Part shown: positions 40,991-53,011 of the stretch, in pieces
How the letters are laid out: every line of letters begins with the position of its first letter
Position numbering within the stretch: position 1 is the first letter of the stretch
Assembly (NCBI GenBank): GCA_030620115.1
Contig: JAUXFG010000002.1
Location: 4,855-68,854, forward strand
Direction: 5' to 3'
Source: Candidatus Fermentibacterota bacterium
GTDB lineage: Bacteria; JAFGKV01
Length of the DNA: 64,000 nucleotides
The notes under the pieces: generated by a model
Told to the model about the DNA's origin: nothing
The model's input: the letters and a program-made list of their open reading frames with translations, nothing else
Databases searched by the model: none
Position numbers and translations under genes: made by a program

Positions 40991-42415
40991 TCAGGGGAGA
41001 TTCCACACGAACTCGCGCTCGCCTGCGTAGTTGGAGCGCGCCAATTCGGCGTTGAGGTCATCGACCGCCACGATAACGAAGGACCATTCGCTCCCGGGGT
41101 CGCCGATGCCTGCGGAGAACGTGAAGGTAAAGACTTCCGGAGACAACAGCGCCAGCATGTTCCCGCCTCCGGGTTCGAAGCAGGCATGGTTCTCCTCGCC
41201 ATGGCAACAATGGGAGCTCGCCCACGGATAAGGCGACCAGTACAGCACCAGGTCGCTTCCCACCACCCGGGCAGCGAGGGAAATGCCCTCGCCTTGCACA
41301 TGCCTCAGGCTCGAGTTGCTCGCGTGGTAGCTGATCTGAGGAAACCCATACGCATCAAGCGATAGGGATGGGAAGGAGCCGCCACCCATGCCCGGGGCAT
41401 TGACTCGCTCCAGGTGCCAGATGGTTCCCAGCATGGCGGCAAACGTCAAACCGCGCGCGCTTGCCTCCCAGTAGGCGATCCGTGGCGCACCGTAGTCGTC
41501 GACTGCCAGGGACGCATACATGCCAGCATGAAAGGCGTCGTCGACCACCTGGGTGTGCCATCCTTCGCCATTCTTGAAGGCATACTTGAGCCGTTTCGGG
41601 AGATCGTCGTAGAAGTAAACCTGTTCCTGATAGCCGATATGAGGGAAGCCCTGCGCATCGAGATCCAGCGACGCGTACGCCCCGACACAGCCCTCGCCAT
41701 CCGCGATCTCGATGCTCCAGCCTGCTGCGCCTCGGTAGGCATACCTCAGATCCTCGGGATGATCGTACCACGAATTAAGGCAATAATCGCAGTAACCCAC
41801 ATGGGCACGGTCCGCGTCATCGAGCTTCAGCGAGGCCCACTTGCCTCTGTTGCCCCCGCTATCCACCAGCTCGAGGTGCCAGCCACCGGAATCCTTATAG
41901 GCATACCTGAGATCGCCGCCCCATTGGCTCGTGGACCAGTAGTAGGCAATGTGGGGGAACCCCGTCTGATCCAATGCCAATGAGGTGGAGCCCCCAAAGT
42001 AGGCCTCGGTCTGCACGGTCTCGATGTACCAGCCATCGCCGTCCATGTACGCGTAGCGAAGGTCAACCGAACCGAAGTAGCTGATGTGAGGAAACCCGGC
42101 AGCATCCAGTGCAAGCGATGTGTACCACCCGACCCTGTAGGAGGTCGTGTCGACAACGGCCGTGTGCCATCCTGTGCCATCCTTGTAGGCATACTTGAGG
42201 TGCTCGTTGGTTTCGTCGTAGTAGCTGATATGGGGGAACCCGCCGGAATCGATGGCAATAGAGCACCACATGCCGACATCTCCTGCGGTATCCACTGTCT
42301 CGGAATCCCATTCAAGCCCTGTGGCCATGTGCGCATTCCCCGCGAGGCCGAGAATCACAAGGCTGCGGGTCAGGAATCTCGCAAGGCCGCGCGCTATGAC
42401 GTGTGTCGAGTGCAT
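40991..42415 (-). CDS. Secreted seven-repeat beta-propeller-like protein
   Basis: A 474-residue exported protein. The ATG chosen follows GGGAGGTG; the open frame continues 35 codons upstream without an RBS. A signal peptide lies near residues 8-30 (RFLTRSLVILGLAGNAHMATG). Seven repeats of about 50 residues contain GFPHISYYDETNEHLKYAYK-type sequence (the variants include GFPHIAYYW, RAHVGYCDY, GFPHIGYQE, APRIAYWEA and GFPQISYHA), alternating with GWHTAVVD. Seven repeats suggest one propeller related to BNR/sialidase-like folds, but no catalytic set was recognised. The last 110 residues hold several cysteines and a beta module. The function is unknown. Confidence 0.75.
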   Translation of the reverse strand: MHSTHVIARGLARFLTRSLVILGLAGNAHMATGLEWDSETVDTAGDVGMWCSIAIDSGGFPHISYYDETNEHLKYAYKDGTGWHTAVVDTTSYRVGWYTSLALDAAGFPHISYFGSVDLRYAYMDGDGWYIETVQTEAYFGGSTSLALDQTGFPHIAYYWSTSQWGGDLRYAYKDSGGWHLELVDSGGNRGKWASLKLDDADRAHVGYCDYCLNSWYDHPEDLRYAYRGAAGWSIEIADGEGCVGAYASLDLDAQGFPHIGYQEQVYFYDDLPKRLKYAFKNGEGWHTQVVDDAFHAGMYASLAVDDYGAPRIAYWEASARGLTFAAMLGTIWHLERVNAPGMGGGSFPSLSLDAYGFPQISYHASNSSLRHVQGEGISLAARVVGSDLVLYWSPYPWASSHCCHGEENHACFEPGGGNMLALLSPEVFTFTFSAGIGDPGSEWSFVIVAVDDLNAELARSNYAGEREFVWNLP

Positions 42416-43012
42416 GGGGCACCTCCCGGCGTCACTCCGCCCATGAGATGATGAACACAACCCCAGGCTCACCTCCGTTAACAATAAAGCGGAAAGACGA
42501 CGGAATGGCAACTGATCCACAACCCGGAATCCACGACGTTGAGAGTGTTGTTCTCGGGCGTCGGCATCGACAAGTGCCAGGGGGTCAACAGCCTGGGGTC
42601 AGGGTACCAGGAAGAAGTCAGGGGAAAGCCGCGAGCTCCGATTTTGACAATAACCCTCCGTTGCCGATTTGTGTCGGTTTTCGAGAAACGAGTGGATCAG
42701 AACCAGACTGTCAGTTCGGTGAGTGCCGGGGCGACGTAGCTACGCTGTGATATTCCCCGGTCAGAATGGCAAAACCCGCCCGGCCGACCATCTTGGATTG
42801 AGATTGAACGGTGCAAGAGATGGTGTGCTCATGCTATCTCCCGTAATCGCTGTTGGATAGCCGTATCTCCATTATTGTAGAGACTTCTCATCGCCCCAAG
42901 CGAAGTCCAAATGCCCTCGATCCCCTCAGATAATCTGTTGCTTTCTCATCTTGAAGGCGTTATGTATGTGGATATCCACTGGCAAAACGGTTATAGAATC
43001 TTTTTGGGAGCC
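42416..43012. other. Intergenic region with a family F repeat
   Basis: About 600 bp. A complete family F copy occupies 42595-42735. The remainder, up to the promoter at 43013, shows no gene or structure that I can support. Confidence 0.5.
42595..42735 (+). repeat. Family F repeat, copy 2
   Basis: Begins GGGGTCAGGGTACCAGGAAG and continues with GAGCTCCGATTTTGACAATA, CCTCCGTTGCCGAT and GTCGGTTTTCGAGAAACGAG, parallel to 24464-24600 over about 140 bp. Confidence 0.75.
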
Positions 43013-43041
43013 TTGAGAAACCCATCGTACTGAGGTATTCT
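43013..43041 (+). promoter_or_regulatory. Putative promoter of the antitoxin-like gene
   Basis: TTGAGA (43013-43018) and TATTCT (43036-43041) with a 17-bp spacer, followed 13 bp later by a strong purine run, GAGGAGGGGAGG, in front of ATG 43070. Assigned by motif and position. Confidence 0.45.
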
Positions 43042-43069
43042 GCAGCAAGATCTTGAGGAGGGGAGGCCA

Positions 43070-43306
43070 ATGGTCCTGGTCAAAGCGAAGGTAGTGGACT
43101 CCACCCATCTGGAGCTCTTGAAGCCCATCGCGGTACGTAAGGGACTAACCGTGCTTGTCTCGGTTGCCGAATCGGGGGACAAGGATGCCGAGCGGCAGCA
43201 GTGGCTCGCCGTTTCCGCTGAGTCTCTTCACGCAGCATACGGCGAGCCGGAGCCGGACTATCCCGCCTCCATGGTCAAGGAGAGCAATCCGGACTACGGT
43301 ACATGA
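43070..43306 (+). CDS. Antitoxin-like small protein (AF2212/DUF104-like family)
   Basis: A 78-residue protein with an excellent RBS. VKAKVVDSTHLELLKPIAVRKGLTVLVSV forms the N-terminal beta part. The C-terminal ERQQWLAVSAESLHAAYGEPEPDYPASMVKESNPDY resembles antitoxins that precede MazF/PemK-type toxins. Its TGA overlaps the next ATG, the normal layout for such a pair, but the second gene is broken here. If that is right this is an orphan antitoxin. The family name is from memory of pattern only. Confidence 0.7.
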   Translation: MVLVKAKVVDSTHLELLKPIAVRKGLTVLVSVAESGDKDAERQQWLAVSAESLHAAYGEPEPDYPASMVKESNPDYGT

Positions 43307-43422
43307 CGGAACAGGTCTTGTTGCGGATTCCTCAATCCGTTTGGGCTTCCTTGCCGTCCTTCGAAGTTCGGGGGGAAATCTTGGGAAAATCGACAAGGCT
43401 CCCGATGAAGTTTCAGGTCAGA
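43303..43422 (+). pseudogene. Remnant of a MazF/PemK-like toxin gene, cut by a family C repeat
   Basis: The ATG overlaps the antitoxin stop (ATGA). The first frame reads MTEQVLLRIPQSVW; a shifted frame then reads IRLGFLAVLRSSGGNLGKI. Together these resemble the N-terminus of MazF/PemK proteins (VVLxPxPQADGxIRxRPAVVLR). After 40 codons the sequence enters the family C repeat at 43423 and the open frame ends at 43488 within its palindrome. The identification is tentative, the truncation is clear. Confidence 0.45.
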
Positions 43423-43515
43423 GAAGTCCTATCTGATGGAGATCGCGCATCCCCCGAACATCAAAATCGTTGTCCGGTAAATCTCTAGTAAATCCATGGA
43501 TTTACTAGAGATTTA
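43423..43515 (+). repeat. Family C repeat, copy 2, with perfect 38-bp palindrome
   Basis: 93 bp: GAAGTCCTATCTGATGGAGA, ATCGCGCATCCCCCGAACAT, then the palindrome at 43478-43515 with half-site TAAATCTCTAGTAAATCCA. It lies at the break in the toxin-like gene. Same length as the copy at 34948-35040. Confidence 0.88.
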
Positions 43516-43949
43516 TTCCAATACCAGAATCCGGGTAGCGCCTCATTGGCACCGCGAGCTGGGCATACCGACAATAGACTCTCAGCTCGACCACGTTTCT
43601 CCATCTCACCATAGCCTTCCACATGCGTGCCAGCCCTTGCGAAATCGGGGTCAACAGGAGAACTTGGCACGAGTTTTGATCCCAGTCAGACGACAGTGAT
43701 AAAGAGAGAAGCCAAGTCCGGATTCCTTATATTGGGGTTCGCACAGGAATAGGATCGCAGGCAGGGAAAAATCACAGGCAGGGACGCCTGCGCCACTGAG
43801 CTGCGCCACTGAGCTGCCCCACTTGGCAAGGCCGAAAGATGGGACATCATAATGGGAGATTATTCCCGAGCGGATCTTGGCACGCATATTCGGACATGGA
43901 CCGGGGTGGTTTTGGGCCACACCAGATTAAGTCATAGGAGGATGATGTG
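43516..43949. other. Intergenic region upstream of ppdK
   Basis: About 430 bp with no supported gene. A 13-bp word, GCGCCACTGAGCT, is repeated in tandem near 43788-43815, after AGGCAGGGAC. The ppdK promoter should lie in the last 150 bp but I could not pick a convincing one. Confidence 0.45.
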
Positions 43950-46661
43950 ATGGCGAAGCAAGTATATCTTTTTGGACTCGGTACGGCTGATGGTTCCGTT
44001 CAAATGCGGAATCTGCTTGGCGGAAAAGGTGCGGGTCTGGCCGAGATGACCAACCTGGGGCTGCCTGTGCCCCCTGGATTTACGATCTCCACGGAAGTCT
44101 GTACCTACTACGAGACGAATAATCACCAGTATCCCGAAGGCATGAAAGAGGCCGTGAAAGACGCATTGAGAAAGGTCGAGGAGAAGATGGGGCTCGTATT
44201 CGGCGATCCCGAGAAGCCACTCCTCCTCTCGGTGCGGAGCGGCGCCAGAGTTTCCATGCCGGGAATGATGGATACGGTACTGAATCTCGGACTCAATGAT
44301 CAGACCGTTGAGGGCCTCATCAAGATGGGCGGGGATGCCCGGTTCGCATATGATAGCTACCGCCGATTCGTGCAGATGTACGGTGATGTGGTGTTGGGCC
44401 TTAAGCCGACGTCGAAGACGGAGGAGGACCCTTTCGAGGTCAACATACAAGAGAAAAAGAATGAAGTAGGCGCAAAGCTCGACATAGACCTCTCCACTGA
44501 AGACTTGAAGGACCTGGTAGGAAGGTTCAAGCAGGCCATCCTGTCCGCCACAGGAAGTGATTTCCCCGAGAATCCTGAAGATCAGCTATGGGGATCCATT
44601 GGTGCAGTGTTCGGGTCGTGGGACAATGATCGGGCAATCGCATATAGGGAATTGAACGGGATCCCGGATGATTGGGGAACCGCGGACAATGTACAAACCA
44701 TGGTCTTTGGGAATATGGGCCCTGACTCGGGAACAGGTGTGGCATTCACCCGTGACCCTGCCACAGGTGAGAAGAAACCGTACGGTGAGTACCTCATGAA
44801 TGCCCAAGGAGAGGACGTCGTTGCAGGTGTCAGGACTCCATTGCCGCTTTCGGATCTCAAGACTTCCCGCCCCGAGATCTATGATCAGCTTATCTCGACC
44901 TTTCAGCGCCTGGAAGATCACTTCAAGGACATGCAGGACGTTGAGTTCACCATGCAAGAGGATCACCTCTGGATGCTCCAGACCAGAACCGGGAAACGAA
45001 CCGGGTTCGCCGCGGTGAGAATCGCGGTGGAGCTTGCTGAAGAGAGGCTCATCGATGAGAAAACCGCGCTGGAACGAGTAGACCCTGAACAATTGAACCA
45101 TCTACTCAGACCCGTCTTCGATCCGGAAGAGAAGAGAACCGCCATCTTCCAAGAAAACCGGCTCCTGGCCAAGGGTCTGAATGCAGGCCCCGGGGCGGCC
45201 AGCGGCAAGGTGGTATTCAGTGCTCCTGATGCGGAAGAGTGGCGATCCAGAGGAGAGAAAGTGATCCTTGTCCGGATCGAGACCAGCCCAGAGGATATCA
45301 GAGGCATGAACGCCGCAGAAGGAATCCTTACGGCCCGGGGCGGCATGACCTCCCATGCGGCATTGGTGGCGCGGCAGATGGGCAAGGTGTGTGTCGCCGG
45401 CTGCGGTGCGCTGAACATCGACTACTCTCAAGCTCGGATGACCGTTGGCAGCAAGGAGGTCAGAGAGGGCGATACTATCAGTATCGATGGCTTCACCGGC
45501 GAAGTGATTGCCGGAGATCTCTCCACGCGTCCTTCGGAGGTTATCCAAGTGCTCATCGAGGGTTCTTTGAAGCGCGAAAAGTCAGCCATGTTTGGGAAGT
45601 ATCAGAAGCTCATGCAATGGGCTGACAGATTCCGCCGACTCCGCGTGCGAACCAATGCGGACCAGCCTGACCAGGCGCGGAATGCCATCGCATTCGGGGC
45701 GGAAGGGATTGGTCTGTGCCGGACCGAGCACATGTTCTTTGGGGAGAGCAAGATTACGGCTATGCGCGAAATGATCCTGGCCGCAAACTTGGAAGATCGA
45801 GAGAAGGCCCTGGCCAAACTCCTTCCCATGCAGCGGGAAGACTTCAGAGGCATCTTCCGAGCCATGGACGGATATCCGGTCACCATCAGGACCCTTGATC
45901 CTCCGCTTCACGAGTTCCTTCCGCACGACGAAGACAAGATCATTGACCTCGCCGCCTCCATGGGAGTGGACGCTGATCAACTGAAAGCAAAGGTCAAGAG
46001 TCTGCATGAAAGCAACCCCATGCTGGGGCATCGCGGCTGTCGACTCGGCATCTTCTACCCTGAGATCACGCGGATGCAGGCAAGGGCAATCTTCGAAGCC
46101 GCATGTGAGGTGGCGAAGGAGGGTATATCCGTCATGCCGGAGATCATGATTCCCGTGGTTTTCGAGCGCAATGAATTTGCCGACCAAGAAAAGATCGTTC
46201 GCCAGGTAGCCGAGCAAGTCTTCCAGGAACGGGGGATGAAGGTCGATTACCTCGTGGGCACGATGATCGAGCTCCCCCGGGCCGCCATCACCGCAGCTCA
46301 AATCGCACGAGATGCCGAGTTCTTCTCATTCGGCACCAATGATCTGACACAGACCGCCTTGGGCATCTCTCGTGACGACGCAGGCACCTTCCTGCCACGC
46401 TACATAGAGACTGGCATTTTACCCTTTGATCCGTTCCAATCCGTGGATAGGGAAGGGGTCGGCGAGCTCATGAAGTGGGGTGTGGAGAAGGGACGGACAA
46501 CTCGACCGGACCTAAAGGTTGGCATATGCGGTGAACATGGAGGAGATCCCAAGTCGGTCGAATTCTGTCACGAGATCGGTCTGAACTATGTGAGCTGCTC
46601 TCCGTTCCGTGTGCCAATTGCCTGTCTCGCCGCAGCAAGGGCGGCAATCAACGACGACTAG
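43950..46661 (+). CDS. ppdK: Pyruvate, phosphate dikinase
   Basis: A 903-residue enzyme interconverting pyruvate + ATP + phosphate and phosphoenolpyruvate + AMP + diphosphate. The nucleotide-binding domain begins [45 protein letters not shown]. The phosphorylated histidine lies in [27 protein letters not shown] near residue 455, and the PEP-binding barrel ends with the catalytic cysteine in [15 protein letters not shown] 43950 has AGGAGG eight bases upstream; the GTG one codon earlier is less likely. Length is normal. The following gene starts ten bases after its stop, so they are probably co-transcribed. Confidence 0.97.
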   Translation: MAKQVYLFGLGTADGSVQMRNLLGGKGAGLAEMTNLGLPVPPGFTISTEVCTYYETNNHQYPEGMKEAVKDALRKVEEKMGLVFGDPEKPLLLSVRSGARVSMPGMMDTVLNLGLNDQTVEGLIKMGGDARFAYDSYRRFVQMYGDVVLGLKPTSKTEEDPFEVNIQEKKNEVGAKLDIDLSTEDLKDLVGRFKQAILSATGSDFPENPEDQLWGSIGAVFGSWDNDRAIAYRELNGIPDDWGTADNVQTMVFGNMGPDSGTGVAFTRDPATGEKKPYGEYLMNAQGEDVVAGVRTPLPLSDLKTSRPEIYDQLISTFQRLEDHFKDMQDVEFTMQEDHLWMLQTRTGKRTGFAAVRIAVELAEERLIDEKTALERVDPEQLNHLLRPVFDPEEKRTAIFQENRLLAKGLNAGPGAASGKVVFSAPDAEEWRSRGEKVILVRIETSPEDIRGMNAAEGILTARGGMTSHAALVARQMGKVCVAGCGALNIDYSQARMTVGSKEVREGDTISIDGFTGEVIAGDLSTRPSEVIQVLIEGSLKREKSAMFGKYQKLMQWADRFRRLRVRTNADQPDQARNAIAFGAEGIGLCRTEHMFFGESKITAMREMILAANLEDREKALAKLLPMQREDFRGIFRAMDGYPVTIRTLDPPLHEFLPHDEDKIIDLAASMGVDADQLKAKVKSLHESNPMLGHRGCRLGIFYPEITRMQARAIFEAACEVAKEGISVMPEIMIPVVFERNEFADQEKIVRQVAEQVFQERGMKVDYLVGTMIELPRAAITAAQIARDAEFFSFGTNDLTQTALGISRDDAGTFLPRYIETGILPFDPFQSVDREGVGELMKWGVEKGRTTRPDLKVGICGEHGGDPKSVEFCHEIGLNYVSCSPFRVPIACLAAARAAINDD

Positions 46662-46670
46662 GAGATACAG

Positions 46671-48593
46671 ATGATCGGTGTGCTCCGGCTTCAGAGTGGG
46701 GCAGGCACTCTCCTTGTTTATCCGGAAGTAGATCCGGGCACGGGAGAGCTCATCCATCTGGTGATGGTGGCGGCGCAGGGCTATCAGGAACAAGAGGTGG
46801 CAAGGGCAGTCGCCTCTTTTCTGGTCCATGCGAGCGGTGATACGGACGCATGGATGGCGGGTCCCGGGCCCATGCTCACCAAGGCGCTTGCACAGGTGGA
46901 ACCTATCACCGTCCAGGGCGGGCTCTTGCTCAGTTGTGCGGTATGCATCCGCAAGGGACAGATGGTGGAGACTGCATTTGCTGGTGATATCGAGGTGAGG
47001 CTTGCGCGGATGCACAAGACGGAGTGGTTCGAGGGGAGCCGGAGCCAGGAATCGGGTCTTACCACCGCAACCTTCGGCATTGCTGCTGACGATGTCCTGG
47101 TGATCACCACACAAGCCCTCATGGACGAAATGACCGCTGAGGAGCTGGCCAAGACGGTTCTCGTTGCGGACCCGCCCGAGGCGGTCAATCGTGTGGAGAG
47201 ACGCCTTCAGAATGCCACGTTTCGCGACCCGCAAGCAATCATTCTGGCTTCATTTCGGAAGAACCTCCCCGCCATGGGGGAACCGGGCAGTCCGGCCAAG
47301 GTTTTCCCCGGCTTGTTCGGGATTTCCCAACCCCGCAGGCACTTCCCGAAAATCGCGCTTCCCGTAGGCCTGGCGGCAGTGGTGGTCGCCATCCTCTTCG
47401 TGATATTCGGCACCAATCTCTTCCGGGAGCCCGGCCCAGGCGAGCCCGGCATGGTGCGGGAACGAGAAACAGACCGGCAGCCGGTGGAAACGACCAAGAT
47501 CCCGGCAGCGGAACCAGAAACCACCGTGATCGAATTGCCCCCTGCTGTCCAACCTCCGACTGATTCAGTGGCGAGGATTCCTGCAGCGGTCACCGAGCCT
47601 GACGAACAAGAACCCCTGGGCAAACCAGGAGAACTTCTGTGGAAGGTGAGAATCGGCGGCAGCAACTTCTCTTCTTCTCCATGTGTGGCGGGGAAGAAGA
47701 TCTATGTGGGGAGCAAGGATACCCATCTCTATTGCCTCTCCACCTCCAGTGGAGAAGTCGTGTGGAAGTACAAGACGGATGGCGGGATTGGATCATCGCC
47801 GCTCATCGTGGACGACAGACTCTGCTTCGGGAGCTATGACAGTACTCTCTACTGCATCAACCGCCACTCCGGTGAGCTTCTCTGGAAACAAAAGGTCAAC
47901 AATCGTATCGCGACAAGCCCTGAGGCTCGCCACGGGATGGTTTTTTGCGGCAGCGATGACCATTCACTCTACGCATGGAAGCTGTCGACTGGCGCGCCAG
48001 TCTGGAATCGCGAGACCGGCGATGTCATTTGGGCCAGACCGGTGATTCTTGATGAACAGCTGTTTATTGGAAGTCTCGATGGCCTGTTTTATTGCCTGCA
48101 CCCAAAGACCGGCGAGATACAGTGGAGTCAGGAGGCGGGAGGAAAGGTCTATGCGTCGGCCGCACTCGCGGGTCGAAAGACGGTGCTGTACGCCTCTGCT
48201 GCCGGGCACATCAGGCGAGTCACCCGAGACAGTGGTGACCTTATTTGGCAGAGCAATTTTGGTTCTATCTACTCCACGCCTGTCTTTTTTGAGGATCTGA
48301 TCTACTTTGGCAGCAAGGATGGTCTTTTCCATTGCCTGGCCGCTGATAAGGGCAATCAGATATGGAGTTTCTCAACCACCAGGGCCATACGCTCCTCACC
48401 TGTCATTTCAGGGAATACCGTGTACGTTGGAGGATATGACGGAAGACTCTACGCCCTGAACCGGGATACAGGCAAGAAACGCTGGGAGTTTGACACAAAG
48501 TCTCGTATCTATTCCACGCCGGTTGTCTCTGGCGGTCGTGTCTTCTTCGGAGATCTGACGGGCTGGTTCTACGCGTTGGCCGCTTCTTCCTAG
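46671..48593 (+). CDS. PP2C-like domain fused through a membrane helix to a PQQ-type beta-propeller
   Basis: A 640-residue protein with a very unusual layout. Residues 1-215 have PP2C/SpoIIE phosphatase style: VMVAAQGYQEQEVARAVASFLVH, GLLLSCAVCIRKGQMVETAFAGDIEVRLARM (compare AHVGDSRAYL), LTTATFGIAADDVLVITTQALMD (compare DDFLLLATDGL) and ASFRKN. The first metal-binding DGMGG motif has been replaced. One transmembrane helix (IALPVGLAAVVVAILFVIFG, about 226-247) and a proline-rich linker follow. Residues 326-640 hold about eight BamB-like repeats (GELLWKVRIGG, SGEVVWKYKTDG, DTGKKRWEFDT). It is probably a signalling protein linking a periplasmic sensor to a cytoplasmic, perhaps inactive, phosphatase. 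It follows ppdK by ten bases. Confidence 0.72.
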   Translation: MIGVLRLQSGAGTLLVYPEVDPGTGELIHLVMVAAQGYQEQEVARAVASFLVHASGDTDAWMAGPGPMLTKALAQVEPITVQGGLLLSCAVCIRKGQMVETAFAGDIEVRLARMHKTEWFEGSRSQESGLTTATFGIAADDVLVITTQALMDEMTAEELAKTVLVADPPEAVNRVERRLQNATFRDPQAIILASFRKNLPAMGEPGSPAKVFPGLFGISQPRRHFPKIALPVGLAAVVVAILFVIFGTNLFREPGPGEPGMVRERETDRQPVETTKIPAAEPETTVIELPPAVQPPTDSVARIPAAVTEPDEQEPLGKPGELLWKVRIGGSNFSSSPCVAGKKIYVGSKDTHLYCLSTSSGEVVWKYKTDGGIGSSPLIVDDRLCFGSYDSTLYCINRHSGELLWKQKVNNRIATSPEARHGMVFCGSDDHSLYAWKLSTGAPVWNRETGDVIWARPVILDEQLFIGSLDGLFYCLHPKTGEIQWSQEAGGKVYASAALAGRKTVLYASAAGHIRRVTRDSGDLIWQSNFGSIYSTPVFFEDLIYFGSKDGLFHCLAADKGNQIWSFSTTRAIRSSPVISGNTVYVGGYDGRLYALNRDTGKKRWEFDTKSRIYSTPVVSGGRVFFGDLTGWFYALAASS

Positions 48594-48860
48594 GCCGCAT
48601 ATGTCTGGTTCGAATTCGTGTTTCTTGAAACTTGAAACCCGACACCTGAAACCTGTAGTAATCTCTTGATGGATCCGGACAACATCGGAGAAATCCCCCT
48701 CAGTCCCCCTTTGCAAAAGGGGGAGGTGTTCGGATGCTCGGATTTATTGAAAGATTGGAAACATGACACCTGACAACAGCGTAGAATCCTGACTTCGCCC
48801 GGGGCATGAGGTTTCTAAGGAATAGACAAAACAGCGTTCTCTCAGAGAATAGGAGGGGTC
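48594..48860. other. Intergenic region with a foldback repeat
   Basis: 267 bp including the CCCCCT/AGGGGG repeat at 48688-48726 and several GAAACTTGAAAC-like words. No gene. The FmdB promoter is presumably within the last 100 bp. Confidence 0.45.
48688..48726. repeat. AATCCCCCT...AGGGGGA foldback repeat
   Basis: GAGAAATCCCCCTCAGTCCC followed by CCTTTGCAAAAGGGGGAGG. It folds as CCCCCTTTTGC-like arms around TTGCAA. The same unit is found at 62808-62847. Confidence 0.75.
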
Positions 48861-49238
48861 ATGCCGCTGTATGAGTATCGTTGCAGAGATTGTGGGAAGG
48901 TGAGCACCATCCTGGTTGGAATTACCATGGAGAAGCCGGCAATCTGCTGCGCACGCTGCGGCGGAACCGACTTGGAGCGGCTAATATCTCGCGTACATCA
49001 TCTCCTTGGTGAGGAAGCGCGCATGGAGAAGATGTTGGATCCTTCCATGCTGGCGGGTGTAGATGAGAACGATCCCAAGAGCATCGCACGTTGGGCACGG
49101 AAGATGGGGCGAGGCCTCGGAGACGATATGGGGGAAGACTTCGACGGTCTTGTTGATGAAATGGAGGAGACAGCGGCCCGTGAGATCGAATCTGGTCCGC
49201 ACGGAGACGATGAATCCATCCCAAACGATCTTGATTAG
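48861..49238 (+). CDS. FmdB-family zinc ribbon protein
   Basis: A 125-residue protein with AGGAGGGG before its ATG. The N-terminal zinc ribbon is MPLYEYRCRDCGKVSTILVGITMEKPAICCARCGGTDLERLIS with two CxxC pairs (CRDC, CARC), typical of the FmdB regulatory/zinc ribbon family found in small proteins linked to transcription or stress. The acidic C-terminal 70 residues (GRGLGDDMGEDFDGLVDEMEETAARE) look partly helical. The stop codon TAG is the first three bases of a family A repeat, so the original end of the protein may have been altered. Role unknown. Confidence 0.87.
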   Translation: MPLYEYRCRDCGKVSTILVGITMEKPAICCARCGGTDLERLISRVHHLLGEEARMEKMLDPSMLAGVDENDPKSIARWARKMGRGLGDDMGEDFDGLVDEMEETAAREIESGPHGDDESIPNDLD

Positions 49239-49402
49239 CCCGGACTTCTCACCGGCTTTCGAGGCGAAGCTGCCGAGATGGTTCTGAATGCGAGGCTTAC
49301 GACTGAGGACCTCGCAGGCGTATCCTCGATCCGCCAGCTGGCGGAAAGCAGGCAGTGCCATATCGGCTGCTGCAGCCTAAAGTTGGTGAGAAATCCGGGC
49401 TA
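49236..49402 (+). repeat. Family A inverted-end repeat, copy 3
   Basis: 167 bp. Left end TAGCCCGGACTTCTCACCGG at 49236, right end ending GGTGAGAAATCCGGGCTA at 49402. The interior includes GCGAGGCTTACGACTGAGGA, CGCAGGCGTATCCTCGATCC and ATATCGG, in the same orientation as copy 1, but 16 bp shorter. A second start-like word, TAGCCCAGACTTC, follows at once. Confidence 0.84.
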
Positions 49403-49873
49403 GCCCAGACTTCCCTGTTTCTTGCTGATGTGAACAGTTGACCGATTTAATGGACGGAACTCAGCTCCGCTTCGCCACCTGCCAGCCGGCAGGCACGCAG
49501 AATTGGGGCATTGGTATGATGGAGTGGGAAAGAATCTGTAATATAGAATCTGGTAATCTGACGAGATGGGAAAAAGCGAAGTGCGGAAATGCTGGAATGC
49601 AGAGATTCTTCGCTCCCTTCAATCGCTCAGAATGACAGTGGTATCATGTGTCATTCTGAGGGAGCAAAGCAACTGAAGAATCTGGGTGGGGAAGGGGGAT
49701 TGTGATTCTGTCATCTCTTCTCCTTGAGAAGTCATTCCCCAACATTCCATTATCCCATTATTCCAGCATTCTTCAGGGAAAGGTCGAATCGTGAGTCGGT
49801 GCAGGAGACGTTGCATGCCAAAGAGGTGTGGAATTTCCGATACATCCAATAATACTGTGGTGCGAGTACTGAT
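49403..49873. other. Repeat-bearing intergenic region upstream of secA
   Basis: About 470 bp. It holds GCTCCGCTTCGCCACCTGCC-AGCCGGCAGGCA (49463-49500), which is closely related to the spacer between lptG and lptF, and an inverted pair of CATTCTGAG repeats at 49603-49688. No gene was supported; the secA promoter was not identified. Confidence 0.5.
49603..49688. repeat. Inverted pair of TCATTCTGAG repeats
   Basis: AGATTCTTCGCTCCCTTCAA...CTCAGAATGACA is followed by TGTGTCATTCTGAGGGAGCA...GAAGAATCTGG. The two arms are inverted copies about 10 bp apart and could form one long cruciform or RNA hairpin. Confidence 0.72.
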
Positions 49874-52867
<2,994 letters not shown>

Positions 52868-53011
52868 AAGGAAGTTCGAAGCAATGGCGCAAGCACGTGT
52901 GATCAGTTTCGCAATATTGGAGGTCCCCCATTTCTCACCAGCTTGGCTCACAAGACAGCCCAGATGTCAGGGCCTTCCATCGGGTCGAGTACATAGCAGA
53001 AGAGGCATACG

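Noticed and set aside
45582-46301. A 239-codon minus-strand open frame inside ppdK
   Set aside because: Antisense shadow of a strongly conserved enzyme; no RBS or motif.
46512-47234. A 240-codon minus-strand open frame spanning the ppdK end and the next gene
   Set aside because: It crosses two sense genes with good starts and stops and has no motif.
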